A stretch of DNA of 64,000 nucleotides from Galbibacter pacificus (GTDB lineage Bacteria; Bacteroidota; Bacteroidia; Flavobacteriales; Flavobacteriaceae): contig NZ_JAPMUA010000005.1 in NCBI RefSeq assembly GCF_029603155.1, positions 124,001-188,000 on the forward strand, read 5' to 3'. Each line of letters starts with the position of its first letter. The first letter of the stretch is position 1. Below, piece by piece: positions 8,925-17,347 of this stretch. The position numbers and the translations under genes are program-made. The notes under the pieces were generated by a model. It saw only the letters and a program-made list of their open reading frames with translations. It was not told where the DNA came from and ran no database searches.

Positions 8925-8950
8925 CCAATACACCAATATTGGTGTATTGG
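8925..8950. promoter_or_regulatory. Perfect 26-bp palindrome, possible operator
   Basis: The left half is ccaatacaccaat (8925-8937) and the right half is its exact reverse complement, with no spacer. It lies in the 548-bp divergent gap between the broken gene (-) and the DUF1254 protein (+), about 105 bp upstream of the former. A T-rich run follows at 8957-8963. The form suits a homodimeric repressor or a cruciform; no regulator is encoded next to it. Confidence 0.55.
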
Positions 8951-8966
8951 TGGTGGTTTTTTTCTA

Positions 8967-9001
8967 TTTTGATGATAATTTTCATTTATTTTTCATCAAA
9001 A
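8967..9001. repeat. Inverted repeat ttttgatga / tcatcaaaa
   Basis: Nine-bp arms (8967-8975 and 8993-9001) are separated by 17 bp, immediately next to the 26-bp palindrome. It may be part of the same regulatory region. The rest of 8820-9367 is AT-rich and shows no gene. Confidence 0.5.
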
Positions 9002-9367
9002 GGAAAAACTGTTTGTTTTTTTAATATGAAAATTTAAAGTGTAATATTCCTTACTACTGGCATTTCACACCCGTTTAAATCCTGGCATTCTATTTTGCTA
9101 TAGAATATGTAGTTATTTTTCCTCTTTTTAAGGTTTGGCCAAAAAAAGTTACATAAACAGGACTTAAATGAAGAAACTTATAAATTAAAACAATTAATCA
9201 ACCAACGGCATAGGCAAATATGCTCTCACATGCTAAGTTTTTGTGTGATAATTACTTAAACTTCATGTAAATTCATTATTTTTATTGAAAAGTCGTACAA
9301 ATAATGCTTAAATTATAACATTAATAACGACCATTAAAAACCAACCATCAAAAAAATAGCATCAATC

Positions 9368-10483
9368 ATGAAAACAAAATTTTCACCGTTATCTCTTTTT
9401 GGTATCACTACTTTAACAATCATGACCTTTTACCTAGATGCACAATGCCAAACAACACATAATACAGTAAAAAACGTGGAAACTCATTTAAAAAGTGGTC
9501 AACATACACCAGCCGATTTTAATACCGCAGATTATGTTTACAAAGTTTCCGAAGGAGATTTTAATTTTTTAAGAAGCCTAGAAAAAGTAACTGTTAACCA
9601 ATGGTCTCATAAACCAGATGTAAGCTATGTAAAAACGCAACAGGTAATACGTGAAAATCAAGATGTTATTTACTCAAGTGCTGTTGTAGATGTTAGCAAG
9701 GGCGCCACTATTTCGGTTCCAAAAGGAGACACATATCATGTTATCCAGATTCTAGACATGCAAAATTATACTGTAAAGACATTATATCCGGGTAAAAGCT
9801 TTACCGTTACACCAGATAACCTTACCTATGGCACCCATGTATATTTGAATATGAGAACCCGTAAAAAAACAAACGACAAAGCGGGGCTGGAAGAAGTTCA
9901 TGAAAGACAAAGACAGGCCATAATAGATGCCAAATCGGCCAATCCATACCAAACTCCTGAAATTGTGGTTCCCTTAAAACAAACTGAAGAAATAAGGTTG
10001 GCTCTATTGGAAGACCTCAAAAAAGGTCTTTTAAAAAATACATCAAACATTATGGGGACTCCATTTAATACTGATCCGCAAGGACATTTGTATGCAACGG
10101 CATATGGATGGGGAGGCTTACCACTTGAAGATGCTGGATATTTAGATCTGGTTAACAAATCTAAAATGGAAAATGGAAAACCTGTGCCCTCCAGCATTAC
10201 TTTTATGCCCCCAAAAATAGATTTAAAAAGAGGCGGGTTCTGGTCAATTACCACCTATACAACAGACGGTTGGCTGGGTAAAGATGAGGCTGCAATTTCC
10301 AACACAACAGCCACGCCCAATACAGATGGTACTTATACCATATATTTTAATTCGCCAGATAAAAAGAATAACGTAAACACCCCTGCCCCTTTTACTGCAC
10401 TTCTAAGAGCTTATGTGCCTGAAAGCAAAGAATCTATAGAGAGCTATTTAAAAGAAAACAATGGTAAACTAATTATAGAATAA
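9368..10483 (+). CDS. Exported DUF1254/DUF1214 protein
   Basis: 371 aa with an N-terminal signal peptide (hydrophobic FGITTLTIMTFYLDAQC, cleavage around residue 27). The N-terminal half (about 50-165) reads like DUF1254 (FNFLRSLEKVTVNQW, VVDVSKGATISVPKGDTYHVIQ). The C-terminal half (about 240-345) is DUF1214 (GGFWSITTYTTDGWL, NTDGTYTIYF). The two domains usually occur together in secreted bacterial proteins of unknown biochemical role. It appears monocistronic, downstream of the long intergenic region with the palindrome. Confidence 0.8.
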   Translation: MKTKFSPLSLFGITTLTIMTFYLDAQCQTTHNTVKNVETHLKSGQHTPADFNTADYVYKVSEGDFNFLRSLEKVTVNQWSHKPDVSYVKTQQVIRENQDVIYSSAVVDVSKGATISVPKGDTYHVIQILDMQNYTVKTLYPGKSFTVTPDNLTYGTHVYLNMRTRKKTNDKAGLEEVHERQRQAIIDAKSANPYQTPEIVVPLKQTEEIRLALLEDLKKGLLKNTSNIMGTPFNTDPQGHLYATAYGWGGLPLEDAGYLDLVNKSKMENGKPVPSSITFMPPKIDLKRGGFWSITTYTTDGWLGKDEAAISNTTATPNTDGTYTIYFNSPDKKNNVNTPAPFTALLRAYVPESKESIESYLKENNGKLIIE

Positions 10484-10621
10484 TATGCATGAAATTGCTT
10501 TTTGGCAACAATCCCCCTTTGTGTTATATAATTTCTCTCCGACTCCGGGCAAAACGGTTTTAATTAGCCCATTATATGTTTTATATTTAATAACTTTATA
10601 TGGTATACCAAAATATTGATC

Positions 10622-11014
10622 ATGGATACTGCCATTAATGCTTATAATGCCAAACAAACTCCTACCAATAAAGAGATTTGCAACGTGCTTGCCTCGGTTA
10701 TCAACGGGGAATTAACGGGAACAGAAAGCAAAATCTGGCACGGGCACCCGGTTTGGTTCTTAAATGGAAACCCCATTGTTGGTTATAGCATACAAAAAGC
10801 CGGGTGCCGACTTATGTTTTGGAGCGGTGCCGATTTTGACGAGGAAAAACTAAACGTAAAAGGTGCTAAATTTAAAGATGCTTCTATTTTTTATACTTCC
10901 GAAGGGCAAATAGACAGGGAAGATTTAAAAAGGTGGTTAAAAAAATCAGGAACCATTCAATGGGACTATAAAAATATTGTAAAAAGAAAAGGACAACTGG
11001 AAAGGTTAAAGTAA
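10622..11014 (+). CDS. DUF1801 (YdhG-like) protein
   Basis: 130 aa. The fold signature is ESKIWHGHPVWFLNGNPIVGYSIQKAGCRLMFWSGADF, typical of the YdhG/DUF1801 superfamily related to frataxin-like and heat-inducible small proteins. The biochemical role is unsettled. I start at ATG 10622; the upstream alternative is a TTG two codons earlier. The downstream DUF2200 gene begins 8 bp after this stop, so the two are very likely co-transcribed. Confidence 0.8.
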   Translation: MDTAINAYNAKQTPTNKEICNVLASVINGELTGTESKIWHGHPVWFLNGNPIVGYSIQKAGCRLMFWSGADFDEEKLNVKGAKFKDASIFYTSEGQIDREDLKRWLKKSGTIQWDYKNIVKRKGQLERLK

Positions 11015-11022
11015 AACAATAG

Positions 11023-11388
11023 ATGAAAACCACAGAAGAACACGACAAACGTATGGCAAACATGACCTTTGCATCGGTATACCCCCACTATATTACAAAG
11101 GTTGAAAAAAAAGGCAGGACAAAAGCCGAGCTGCACGAGGTTATTGAGTGGCTTACCGGCTTTAACGAAAAGAGACTACAGGAACTTATTGAAGCAAAAG
11201 CTACCTTTAAAACATTTTTTAAAGAGTCCAGTCTAAACCCCAATGCCAAGCTTATAACCGGGGTAATATGCGGCTACCGCGTGGAAGCCATTGAAACCCC
11301 GTTAACACAACAGGTACGGTACCTGGACAAATTGGTGGACGAACTGGCAAAAGGCAAAAAAATGGAAAAAATTTTAAGGAGTACATAA
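11023..11388 (+). CDS. DUF2200 family protein
   Basis: 121 aa matching the compact DUF2200 family: start MKTTEEHDKRMANMTFASVYPHY, middle KKGRTKAELHEVIEWLTGF and a C-terminal helical segment (PLTQQVRYLDKLVDELAKGK). The family is widespread and uncharacterised, and often lies beside DUF1801 or YdhG-like genes, as here. Cytoplasmic, no catalytic motif visible. Confidence 0.85.
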   Translation: MKTTEEHDKRMANMTFASVYPHYITKVEKKGRTKAELHEVIEWLTGFNEKRLQELIEAKATFKTFFKESSLNPNAKLITGVICGYRVEAIETPLTQQVRYLDKLVDELAKGKKMEKILRST

Positions 11389-11501
11389 GCACTTTCTTAT
11401 AAAAAAAGTAATCTTTATCAAAAATATCCAAGGAGTTACCTAGCAAATCTAGAGAAAATAGTTATATTTATGTTCCAAATTCATACTTAAATACTACTAT
11501 T

Positions 11502-11813
11502 ATGTTAGGATTATTACTCATTTTCTTTATTGGGAGATATTTTTATCAACTCGCAGACGATTACAACAAAAACAAATGGGGCTTTGCCATTTTGGGCATT
11601 GTTATCTATTATGCAGGCACGTTTGTGGCCGGGATATTTATAGGCCTGTTCTACCCTACCGCCCTTGAGACTATGGACTCCTTGGCATTAAACCTAATAG
11701 CACTGCCCGTTGGCATTATTTTTTGCGGTGTGCTATATTATATCCTGGAAAGGAACTGGGAAAAGAAAAGCAAAATAGACCCAACCAGTATAGACCAGAT
11801 TGGCAAGGAATAA
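11502..11813 (+). CDS. Small membrane protein, unknown function
   Basis: 103 aa with three hydrophobic segments (about 1-15, 26-50 and 62-85) and a charged C-terminal tail (ERNWEKKSKIDP). I recognise no family signature. It is separated by 113 bp from the DUF2200 gene and ends 3 bp before the convergent NTF2-like gene. Confidence 0.6.
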   Translation: MLGLLLIFFIGRYFYQLADDYNKNKWGFAILGIVIYYAGTFVAGIFIGLFYPTALETMDSLALNLIALPVGIIFCGVLYYILERNWEKKSKIDPTSIDQIGKE

Positions 11814-11816
11814 TAT

Positions 11817-12269
11817 TTACTGGCAACCTTCTTTTCTTCGGGTATCTATTATGTATATAATTTTCCATGCATTGTTTTCTTTGAACAATTGAAAGGAGTT
11901 TGCCCCGCAATGGCTGTATATATCGCCAAACCAAAACTGGTACGGTGTCCATACGCTCGCCAGGTTGCCATCTACTTGGATATGGTAACTTAGCAGTTTT
12001 TCTTCAAACTTTTTCTCCTTGGGTATGGCCACTATATTTTTTAAAAACTTACTAAAATCCTCTGTTTTTACCATACTTTTTCCTGCCTTGTCGGCCGTTA
12101 TGGTCTGCATGATAACATGGTTGCTTACCGTTTTTTTTATTTCGACGGAATCTTGTGCATGAAAGGCGCTAAAAAACCGGTCGATGGTAAATTTTACAGC
12201 TACCTCATCAGAAGATTGGGAAAAGCCCAAAGAAGATATCAATAAAAATAGTGCGGCAACATATTTCAT
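11817..12269 (-). CDS. Exported NTF2-like (SnoaL-type) protein
   Basis: 150 aa with a clear signal peptide (MKYVAALFLLISSLGFSQ). The mature part has the NTF2-like pattern: an opening helix (VAVKFTIDRFFSAFHAQD), a VEIKKTVSNHVIMQTI stretch, and late strands (LASVWTPYQFWFGDIYSHCGANSFQLFKENNAWKI split over three strands). Such proteins are common in Flavobacteriaceae; ligand or reaction is not known. Confidence 0.8.
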   Translation of the reverse strand: MKYVAALFLLISSLGFSQSSDEVAVKFTIDRFFSAFHAQDSVEIKKTVSNHVIMQTITADKAGKSMVKTEDFSKFLKNIVAIPKEKKFEEKLLSYHIQVDGNLASVWTPYQFWFGDIYSHCGANSFQLFKENNAWKIIYIIDTRRKEGCQ

Positions 12270-12541
12270 CTGCTTAAAATTTTAATAGTTTGGTGTTAAT
12301 CAATTAGTTATACTGCTATGGATTAAAGATACTTATTTCTTATAAAACATTTATATTCACTTACAAATTTATTACGTAAACACGTACTATATAATATAGG
12401 ACAAGCCATTTGGATGCAAAAATATATAAGAGCGGTAAAAAACACTGAAGCTTGAACAGAAAATAGGCAACTCCAATTTCTTATAAGAGAAATGGGTAAT
12501 GTCTATTGAAAACAGTAATTTTATCATTTAAAATAATAGAG
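12270..12541. other. Divergent intergenic region
   Basis: AT-rich DNA between the NTF2-like gene (-) and panB (+). It must hold both promoters, but I find no convincing TAnnTTTG box, repeat or RNA structure. Confidence 0.5.
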
Positions 12542-13360
12542 ATGTCAGTAGCTAAAAAAGAATATAAAAGAATTACCGTTAAGTCGTTGGTGGACATGAA
12601 GAAACATGGTGAAAAGATTTCCATGCTCACCGCATACGATTATTCCATGGCAAAAATTGTAGACGGTGCCGATGTAGATGTTATCTTGGTGGGTGATTCG
12701 GCTAGTAATGTTATGGCCGGGCACGAAACCACGCTCCCCATTACCTTAGACCAGATGATATACCATGCATCTTCGGTAATACGGGCCATTAACAGGGCCC
12801 TTGTGGTGGTGGACCTTCCGTTTGGGAGTTATCAATCGGACCCAAAAGAAGCATTGCGGTCGGCCATCAGGATCATGAAGGAAAGTGGTGCACATGCCGT
12901 GAAGCTTGAAGGCGGAAAAGAGATAAAAGAATCTATTAAACGCATTCTCAACGCCGGGATTCCAGTTATGGGACATTTGGGGCTTACGCCACAATCTATA
13001 TATAAATTTGGTACCTATACGGTAAGGGCCAAAGAAGAAGAAGAGGCCAATAAATTAAAAGAAGATGCCCAGTTTCTTGAAAAAGCAGGCTGTTTTGCCA
13101 TTGTGCTCGAGAAAATTCCCGCAAAGCTTGCCGAAGAAGTTGCCCAGTCGGTCTCTATCCCAATTATAGGCATAGGTGCAGGAAATGGTGTTGACGGACA
13201 GGTTTTGGTGCTTCATGACCTTTTGGGGATGACCCATGAATTCCACCCGCGTTTTTTAAGACGGTATATGAATTTGTATGACGATATGACCAACGCCATC
13301 TCTCAATATGTAAACGATGTAAAGTCTAAAGATTTCCCCAGCGATGAGGAGCAATATTGA
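12542..13360 (+). CDS. panB: 3-methyl-2-oxobutanoate hydroxymethyltransferase
   Basis: First committed step of pantothenate synthesis: transfers a hydroxymethyl group from 5,10-methylene-THF to 2-oxoisovalerate, giving ketopantoate. 272 aa. Conserved motifs are MLTAYDYSMAKIVD, GDSASNVMAGHETTLPITLDQM (Mg-binding Asp), VKLEGG, MGHLGLTPQS and IIGIGAGNGVDGQVLVLHD. I start at MSVAKKEYKRIT; the open frame extends 12 codons further upstream but without conservation. It lies two genes before an RluA synthase, with a decayed gene in between. Confidence 0.95.
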   Translation: MSVAKKEYKRITVKSLVDMKKHGEKISMLTAYDYSMAKIVDGADVDVILVGDSASNVMAGHETTLPITLDQMIYHASSVIRAINRALVVVDLPFGSYQSDPKEALRSAIRIMKESGAHAVKLEGGKEIKESIKRILNAGIPVMGHLGLTPQSIYKFGTYTVRAKEEEEANKLKEDAQFLEKAGCFAIVLEKIPAKLAEEVAQSVSIPIIGIGAGNGVDGQVLVLHDLLGMTHEFHPRFLRRYMNLYDDMTNAISQYVNDVKSKDFPSDEEQY

Positions 13361-13406
13361 GTTATGGATTCTTAGAGTTTGGGGGTTTAAATAATTATAT
13401 TTTATT

Positions 13407-13646
13407 ATGCAACGTTATAAAGAATTGGAAATATGGAGATGTAGTCGGTTTTTTTTGTAGTTCGATTTATAAAATAACATTCAATTTTCCCGAAACGGAA
13501 AGATACGGTTTAACCAATCAGCTTGAAGAGCTGCCGTTTCACTTCCTTCAAATATTGCTGAAAAAGAATTTAATAATCCTTCAGCAGAGATACAGGAGAT
13601 TATAAAAATGATATCCAAATTTAAATCGACCATAAAAACATCTTAA
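13407..13646 (+). pseudogene. Decayed four-helix-bundle (23S rRNA IVP / S23-type) gene
   Basis: Three segments of one protein family lie in different frames. An ATG at 13407 gives MQRYKELEIWR, the classic start of these proteins. After a slip near an eight-T run (about 13449) comes SSIYKITFNFPETERYGLTNQ. After a second slip near 13526 comes AAVSLPSNIAE, then directly EIQEIIKMISKFKS, the usual C-terminal helix. Roughly 60 residues normally present between the last two parts are missing. So at least two frameshifts and one internal deletion have occurred. The single open frame at 13357-13605 crosses these segments and is not a real gene. Intact members are small mobile-looking genes found in rRNA intervening sequences and many Bacteroidota genomes. 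Confidence 0.8.
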
Positions 13647-13694
13647 AAAAATAAGAACAATATAAAATCTAATGAGTCTAAGAAAGTCTAAAAA

Positions 13695-14384
13695 ATGAGC
13701 CTCCATTCAAATAAAAACAACCTTCAGGTTTTATATGAAGACAACCATATTATTGTGGTCAACAAACGCGCGGGCGACATTGTACAAGGCGACAAAACGG
13801 GCGACAAGCCCCTTTCTGAAATAATAAAGAATTACCTGAAAGATAAATACAACAAACCGGGAAATGTATATTTGGGGGTCGTGCACCGACTGGACAGGCC
13901 AACAACCGGCATTGTACTTTTTGCCAAAACTTCTAAGGCATTGCCAAGGCTTAACAAGCTTTTTAAGGATAAGGATGCCAAAAAAACCTATTGGGCCATT
14001 GTAAAAAACAAGCCCCAAAAAGATGCCGATACCTTAATTCACTGGATGAAAAGAAACCCAAAACAAAATAAGTCGTACGCACATACCAATGAGGTCCCCG
14101 ATAGCAAAAAGGCGGTTTTAAATTACCGCATGCTAAAATCGCTTACCAATTACCACGTGCTGGAAATTGACCTGGAAACGGGAAGGCACCACCAAATACG
14201 CTCGCAACTTTCGGCTATTGGCAGCCCCATTAAAGGCGATTTAAAATATGGTTTCGACAGGAGTAATAAAGACGGGAGCATACATTTGCATGCACGCAAG
14301 CTGGAATTTATGCATCCGGTAAAGAAAGAAAGGATACAAATTACCGCCCCGCTACCAAAAGATCCGCTCTGGGATGCCTGTTAG
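13695..14384 (+). CDS. RluA-family 23S rRNA or tRNA pseudouridine synthase
   Basis: 229 aa. The catalytic motif GVVHRLDRPTTGIVLFAKT carries the nucleophilic Asp, and ETGRHHQIRSQLSAIGSPIKGD is the second signature of the RluA family. The N-terminus (LQVLYEDNHIIVVNKRAGDIVQ) fits a member without an S4 domain. Which uridine it modifies cannot be read from sequence. It stands next to panB, with only the decayed four-helix gene between, and converges with eboE. Confidence 0.9.
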   Translation: MSLHSNKNNLQVLYEDNHIIVVNKRAGDIVQGDKTGDKPLSEIIKNYLKDKYNKPGNVYLGVVHRLDRPTTGIVLFAKTSKALPRLNKLFKDKDAKKTYWAIVKNKPQKDADTLIHWMKRNPKQNKSYAHTNEVPDSKKAVLNYRMLKSLTNYHVLEIDLETGRHHQIRSQLSAIGSPIKGDLKYGFDRSNKDGSIHLHARKLEFMHPVKKERIQITAPLPKDPLWDAC

Positions 14385-14409
14385 CACAACTTAAATAACC
14401 AATCGTTAC

Positions 14410-15624
14410 CTAAGCATCCAACACGGTACCTTCTAAACGAGCTTTTAGCCAATGGAGTTCTTTAATGATAGACGTGGCGAGATCGGTTTTTATATCAAGG
14501 GGCAATAGCTCCCAAGTATAGGTTTCTACCTCGATATGTTCGCATACATTGTTTTCCTTTATATAATTTATCACCTCTACTAATTGTGCTTGCGTAGACT
14601 GTAAAAATTTATGTTTCCCCATGTAAATGGGCACATTAAACTGGGTCCTTAATTCTTGTATGTTTTGGTGTTTTTTAATAACGTCCCAGAGGTCTGGATA
14701 GGTAATTACGGTATCCCCTATTTTTTCGGACGCCTGGTGCAAGAACCGTTCTTGATTGAATGTTGAAAAATAATCCAGTATGGAAGCCTTATTGCTATCG
14801 TTCAACAAAAACTTTAAAACAGAGCTCATTTGTATTTTCCCTACTTTAATACCGGTTTGCTTAAAACGTCTAAAACTTACTTCGGGAGACTCGTATGCCA
14901 TGCAAAAATGACCTACATTATAACAAATGTTGATGTATTTTAATATCATGCTTTCAATCTCATCGCTCGTTTTGTTTGTCCTTCTTTTAAATATTTCCTG
15001 CCCGGTCGGTAAAAGGTATTCCCTAAAGTAATGAATTACCTGATTGCTGTTTTCTAATAAACTATTGGGCTCGGGCTCGATATCCAAATGAATATACTTG
15101 CCTGTATTGCATTCAACTTGATAGAGTTCCCAAACAATTTCAATTAAATTATACGCGGCCTTTTTAAAACAATTTTCGGTAATTTTTTCTGAGTGGTACC
15201 AATAACGGTACCCCAATGGAGAAGTGGTTATACTGCCCGATATGCCTTTTGGCAATAATTCCTGTAACTGGAAAATTAAATCTTTTGTGTAAGAAAGCCT
15301 GTCAAACGAAGCCCAGTCCGGGGCATAAACAAAATCTTTAACCGTACTTGTGTGCATATTGCCATATACAAACCCGTTAATACAAAAAACATATAAATTA
15401 TTGTGGTGAAGCCAGTCTTTAAATATATCCAGATTGTTGTTTTTGTATAGTTGCTGGCATGCCTTATTGGAAAGCCGAAGACTTATTCCAAATGGATTAT
15501 CGCCAACTGTACTTTGTTTTATATACGGAATGTAAGCATTGAGTACCTGAAAGACTTCGTCCCAGGTTTCCCCCGAATGTACATTTGTACAATAAGACAT
15601 ATGATAAGTGCTCTTAACAAACAT
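14410..15624 (-). CDS. eboE: EboE-like TIM-barrel protein
   Basis: 404 aa. It resembles EboE of the eboABCDEF 'metabolite traffic' cluster: opening HMSYCTNVHSGETWDEV, DNPFGISLRLSN, FPKG-like LLPKGISGSITTSPLGYRYW, LDIEPEPNSLLEN, and CYNVGHFCMAYESPE, which look like metal-binding TIM-barrel strands of the xylose-isomerase type. In cyanobacteria and other bacteria the ebo cluster is needed to export certain specialised metabolites, but the reaction of EboE is unknown. Here it stands alone: no EboA, TatD-like EboB, UbiA-like EboC or dehydroquinate-synthase-like EboD is found in the window. Assignment is by remembered motifs. Confidence 0.75.
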   Translation of the reverse strand: MFVKSTYHMSYCTNVHSGETWDEVFQVLNAYIPYIKQSTVGDNPFGISLRLSNKACQQLYKNNNLDIFKDWLHHNNLYVFCINGFVYGNMHTSTVKDFVYAPDWASFDRLSYTKDLIFQLQELLPKGISGSITTSPLGYRYWYHSEKITENCFKKAAYNLIEIVWELYQVECNTGKYIHLDIEPEPNSLLENSNQVIHYFREYLLPTGQEIFKRRTNKTSDEIESMILKYINICYNVGHFCMAYESPEVSFRRFKQTGIKVGKIQMSSVLKFLLNDSNKASILDYFSTFNQERFLHQASEKIGDTVITYPDLWDVIKKHQNIQELRTQFNVPIYMGKHKFLQSTQAQLVEVINYIKENNVCEHIEVETYTWELLPLDIKTDLATSIIKELHWLKARLEGTVLDA

Positions 15625-15808
15625 TGAAACCTAAATTAAAAAAGATTTTATTCTAGTTACATAGCTTCAATGTAGTGCAAAAATCGGGTAATTTAAATTA
15701 AGAAAAATCCTTTTTACAAGTACATAACATCCACCAAATACAAGTATAAACGATAAAACTGAAAGATGGGCGCCTCTTTGGCCGAACGAACATAAATTAT
15801 AAAGGTGC

Positions 15809-15816
15809 TATATTTG
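15809..15816 (+). promoter_or_regulatory. Putative -7 box for miaE (TATATTTG)
   Basis: An exact TAnnTTTG match placed 27 bp before the miaE start. The nearest upstream TTG is about 28 bp away, longer than usual, so only the -7 element is well supported. Confidence 0.55.
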
Positions 15817-15842
15817 CAGCTAAATCAATATTGAAATTTATT

Positions 15843-16424
15843 ATGTTAGGCTTAAAACTTCCTACAGACCCTCGATGGGTAAACATTGTTGAAAAGAACA
15901 TTGAAGAAATTTTAACCGACCATGCCTTTTGTGAGCAAAAAGCAGCGAGTACCGCTATTTCTTTTATTGTTTTGTTTCCCGAACACACCGAACTTGTACA
16001 GGAAATGACCGCCTTGGTAAAAGAGGAAATCAGTCATTTTAAAATGGTACACGATAAAATTATCGAGCGGGGCTGGACTTTGGGAAGAGACCGAAAAGAT
16101 GAATATGTAAACAGGTTGATGACCTTTTTCCCAAAGGGCGGTAGCCGTACCACTTTTTTGGTACATAAATTATTATATGCAGCCTTGATTGAAGCCAGGA
16201 GCTGCGAACGTTTTAGGTTGCTATCTGAAGAAATTGCCGACAAAGAACTGGCTACTTTTTACAGAAACTTAATGGTTAGCGAGGCCAACCACTATACCAT
16301 GTTTTTGTCTTTTGCTAGAAAATATGGAGAAACCGAAATGGTAAACAAAAAATGGAATGCCTTACTGGAGTTTGAAGCAGAAATTATGAAAGACCTTGGC
16401 AAAAAGGAAACCATTCATGGTTGA
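15843..16424 (+). CDS. miaE: tRNA-(ms2io6A37) hydroxylase
   Basis: A non-haem diiron monooxygenase that hydroxylates the isopentenyl group of ms2i6A37 in tRNA. 193 aa. Ferritin-like metal motifs are visible in order: EQKAAS (Glu), EEISHFKMVH (ExxH), EARSCERF (Glu) and EANHYTMF (ExxH). Start MLGLKLPTDPRW matches the family; the frame opens four codons earlier with TTG. It implies that MiaA/MiaB are encoded elsewhere. The stop lies 2 bp from the convergent ppx stop. Confidence 0.92.
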   Translation: MLGLKLPTDPRWVNIVEKNIEEILTDHAFCEQKAASTAISFIVLFPEHTELVQEMTALVKEEISHFKMVHDKIIERGWTLGRDRKDEYVNRLMTFFPKGGSRTTFLVHKLLYAALIEARSCERFRLLSEEIADKELATFYRNLMVSEANHYTMFLSFARKYGETEMVNKKWNALLEFEAEIMKDLGKKETIHG

Positions 16425-16426
16425 GT

Positions 16427-17335
16427 TTATACATAAGAAGCCTTTTCTTCTTTTTCTATATGATATAAAAGCTTGATTATCCCATCTGAAAGTCCAATTT
16501 TTGGGACATGTATTTTTTTGGCACCGCTCCATTTTGATGCATTTAGGTAGATTCTCGAAGCCGGGATGATAACATCTGCCCTATCGGGGTTGAGGCCAAG
16601 CTCGGAAATCCTATCTTCGTAGGTCATTTCCTGTAAAAATTGGTATTGTGCATTTAAATAGATATAAGAGAGGGGCTCGCCGGGTTTTCTTCCCGACATT
16701 TTAAACAATTTATTGATGTTTCCTCCAGAACCAATAATTTCTATGCTCTTGTATTTTTTTGAATTGCTTTTTATCCACTTTTCTATATCTTTCCATGTCT
16801 CGGGAGAAATCATTTCGTTTAACAGGCGTACCGTACCTATTTTATAGGATCTTGAATTTACTATTTTTCCATTGCTGAAGATTGTAAATTCTGTGCTTCC
16901 CCCACCCACATCTATATACAAATAAGTCTTATCTCTTTCTATTAACGTGTGAAGATCTGTAGATGCAATAATGGCCGCCTCCTTTTTACCATCGATAATT
17001 TCTATTTCTATACCCGACTTATTTTTAATTGTTTCTACCAGTTCGTTTCCGTTGTTTGCTTCCCGCATTGCCGAAGTGGCACAGGCCATATATTTTTCCA
17101 CGCCATGAACCTTCATTAAAAATTTAAAGGCTTTCATGGTATCTATCATCCTTTCAGAATTTTGCTTGGAAATCTCGCCCACCGTAAAAGAATCCTGTCC
17201 AAGACGTACCGGAACCCTTACCAACGAGCTTTTTTTAAACTGGGTTTCCTTGTCTTTGTATTCAATTACATTGTTTATAAGTAACCGTACCGCATTGGAC
17301 CCAATATCGATAGCCGCAAATTTTCTTATCTTCAA
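16427..17335 (-). CDS. Exopolyphosphatase / GppA-family phosphatase
   Basis: 302 aa of the ASKHA fold: FAAIDIGSNAVRLLI (phosphate loop 1), ATSAMREANNG, YLYIDVGGGSTEFTIF (phosphate loop 2) and EIIGSGGNINKL. It lacks the C-terminal HD-like extension of E. coli Ppx, as is usual in Bacteroidota. Ppx hydrolyses terminal phosphates of polyphosphate; GppA acts on pppGpp. Direct linkage to ppk1 (12 bp gap) favours the polyphosphate role. Confidence 0.88.
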   Translation of the reverse strand: MKIRKFAAIDIGSNAVRLLINNVIEYKDKETQFKKSSLVRVPVRLGQDSFTVGEISKQNSERMIDTMKAFKFLMKVHGVEKYMACATSAMREANNGNELVETIKNKSGIEIEIIDGKKEAAIIASTDLHTLIERDKTYLYIDVGGGSTEFTIFSNGKIVNSRSYKIGTVRLLNEMISPETWKDIEKWIKSNSKKYKSIEIIGSGGNINKLFKMSGRKPGEPLSYIYLNAQYQFLQEMTYEDRISELGLNPDRADVIIPASRIYLNASKWSGAKKIHVPKIGLSDGIIKLLYHIEKEEKASYV

Positions 17336-17347
17336 AATTTTCCTTCT

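Noticed and set aside
13357..13605. 82-codon plus-strand frame after panB
   Set aside because: It mixes unrelated upstream residues with one segment of a four-helix-bundle gene; the family evidence shows frameshifts, so I call it a pseudogene instead.
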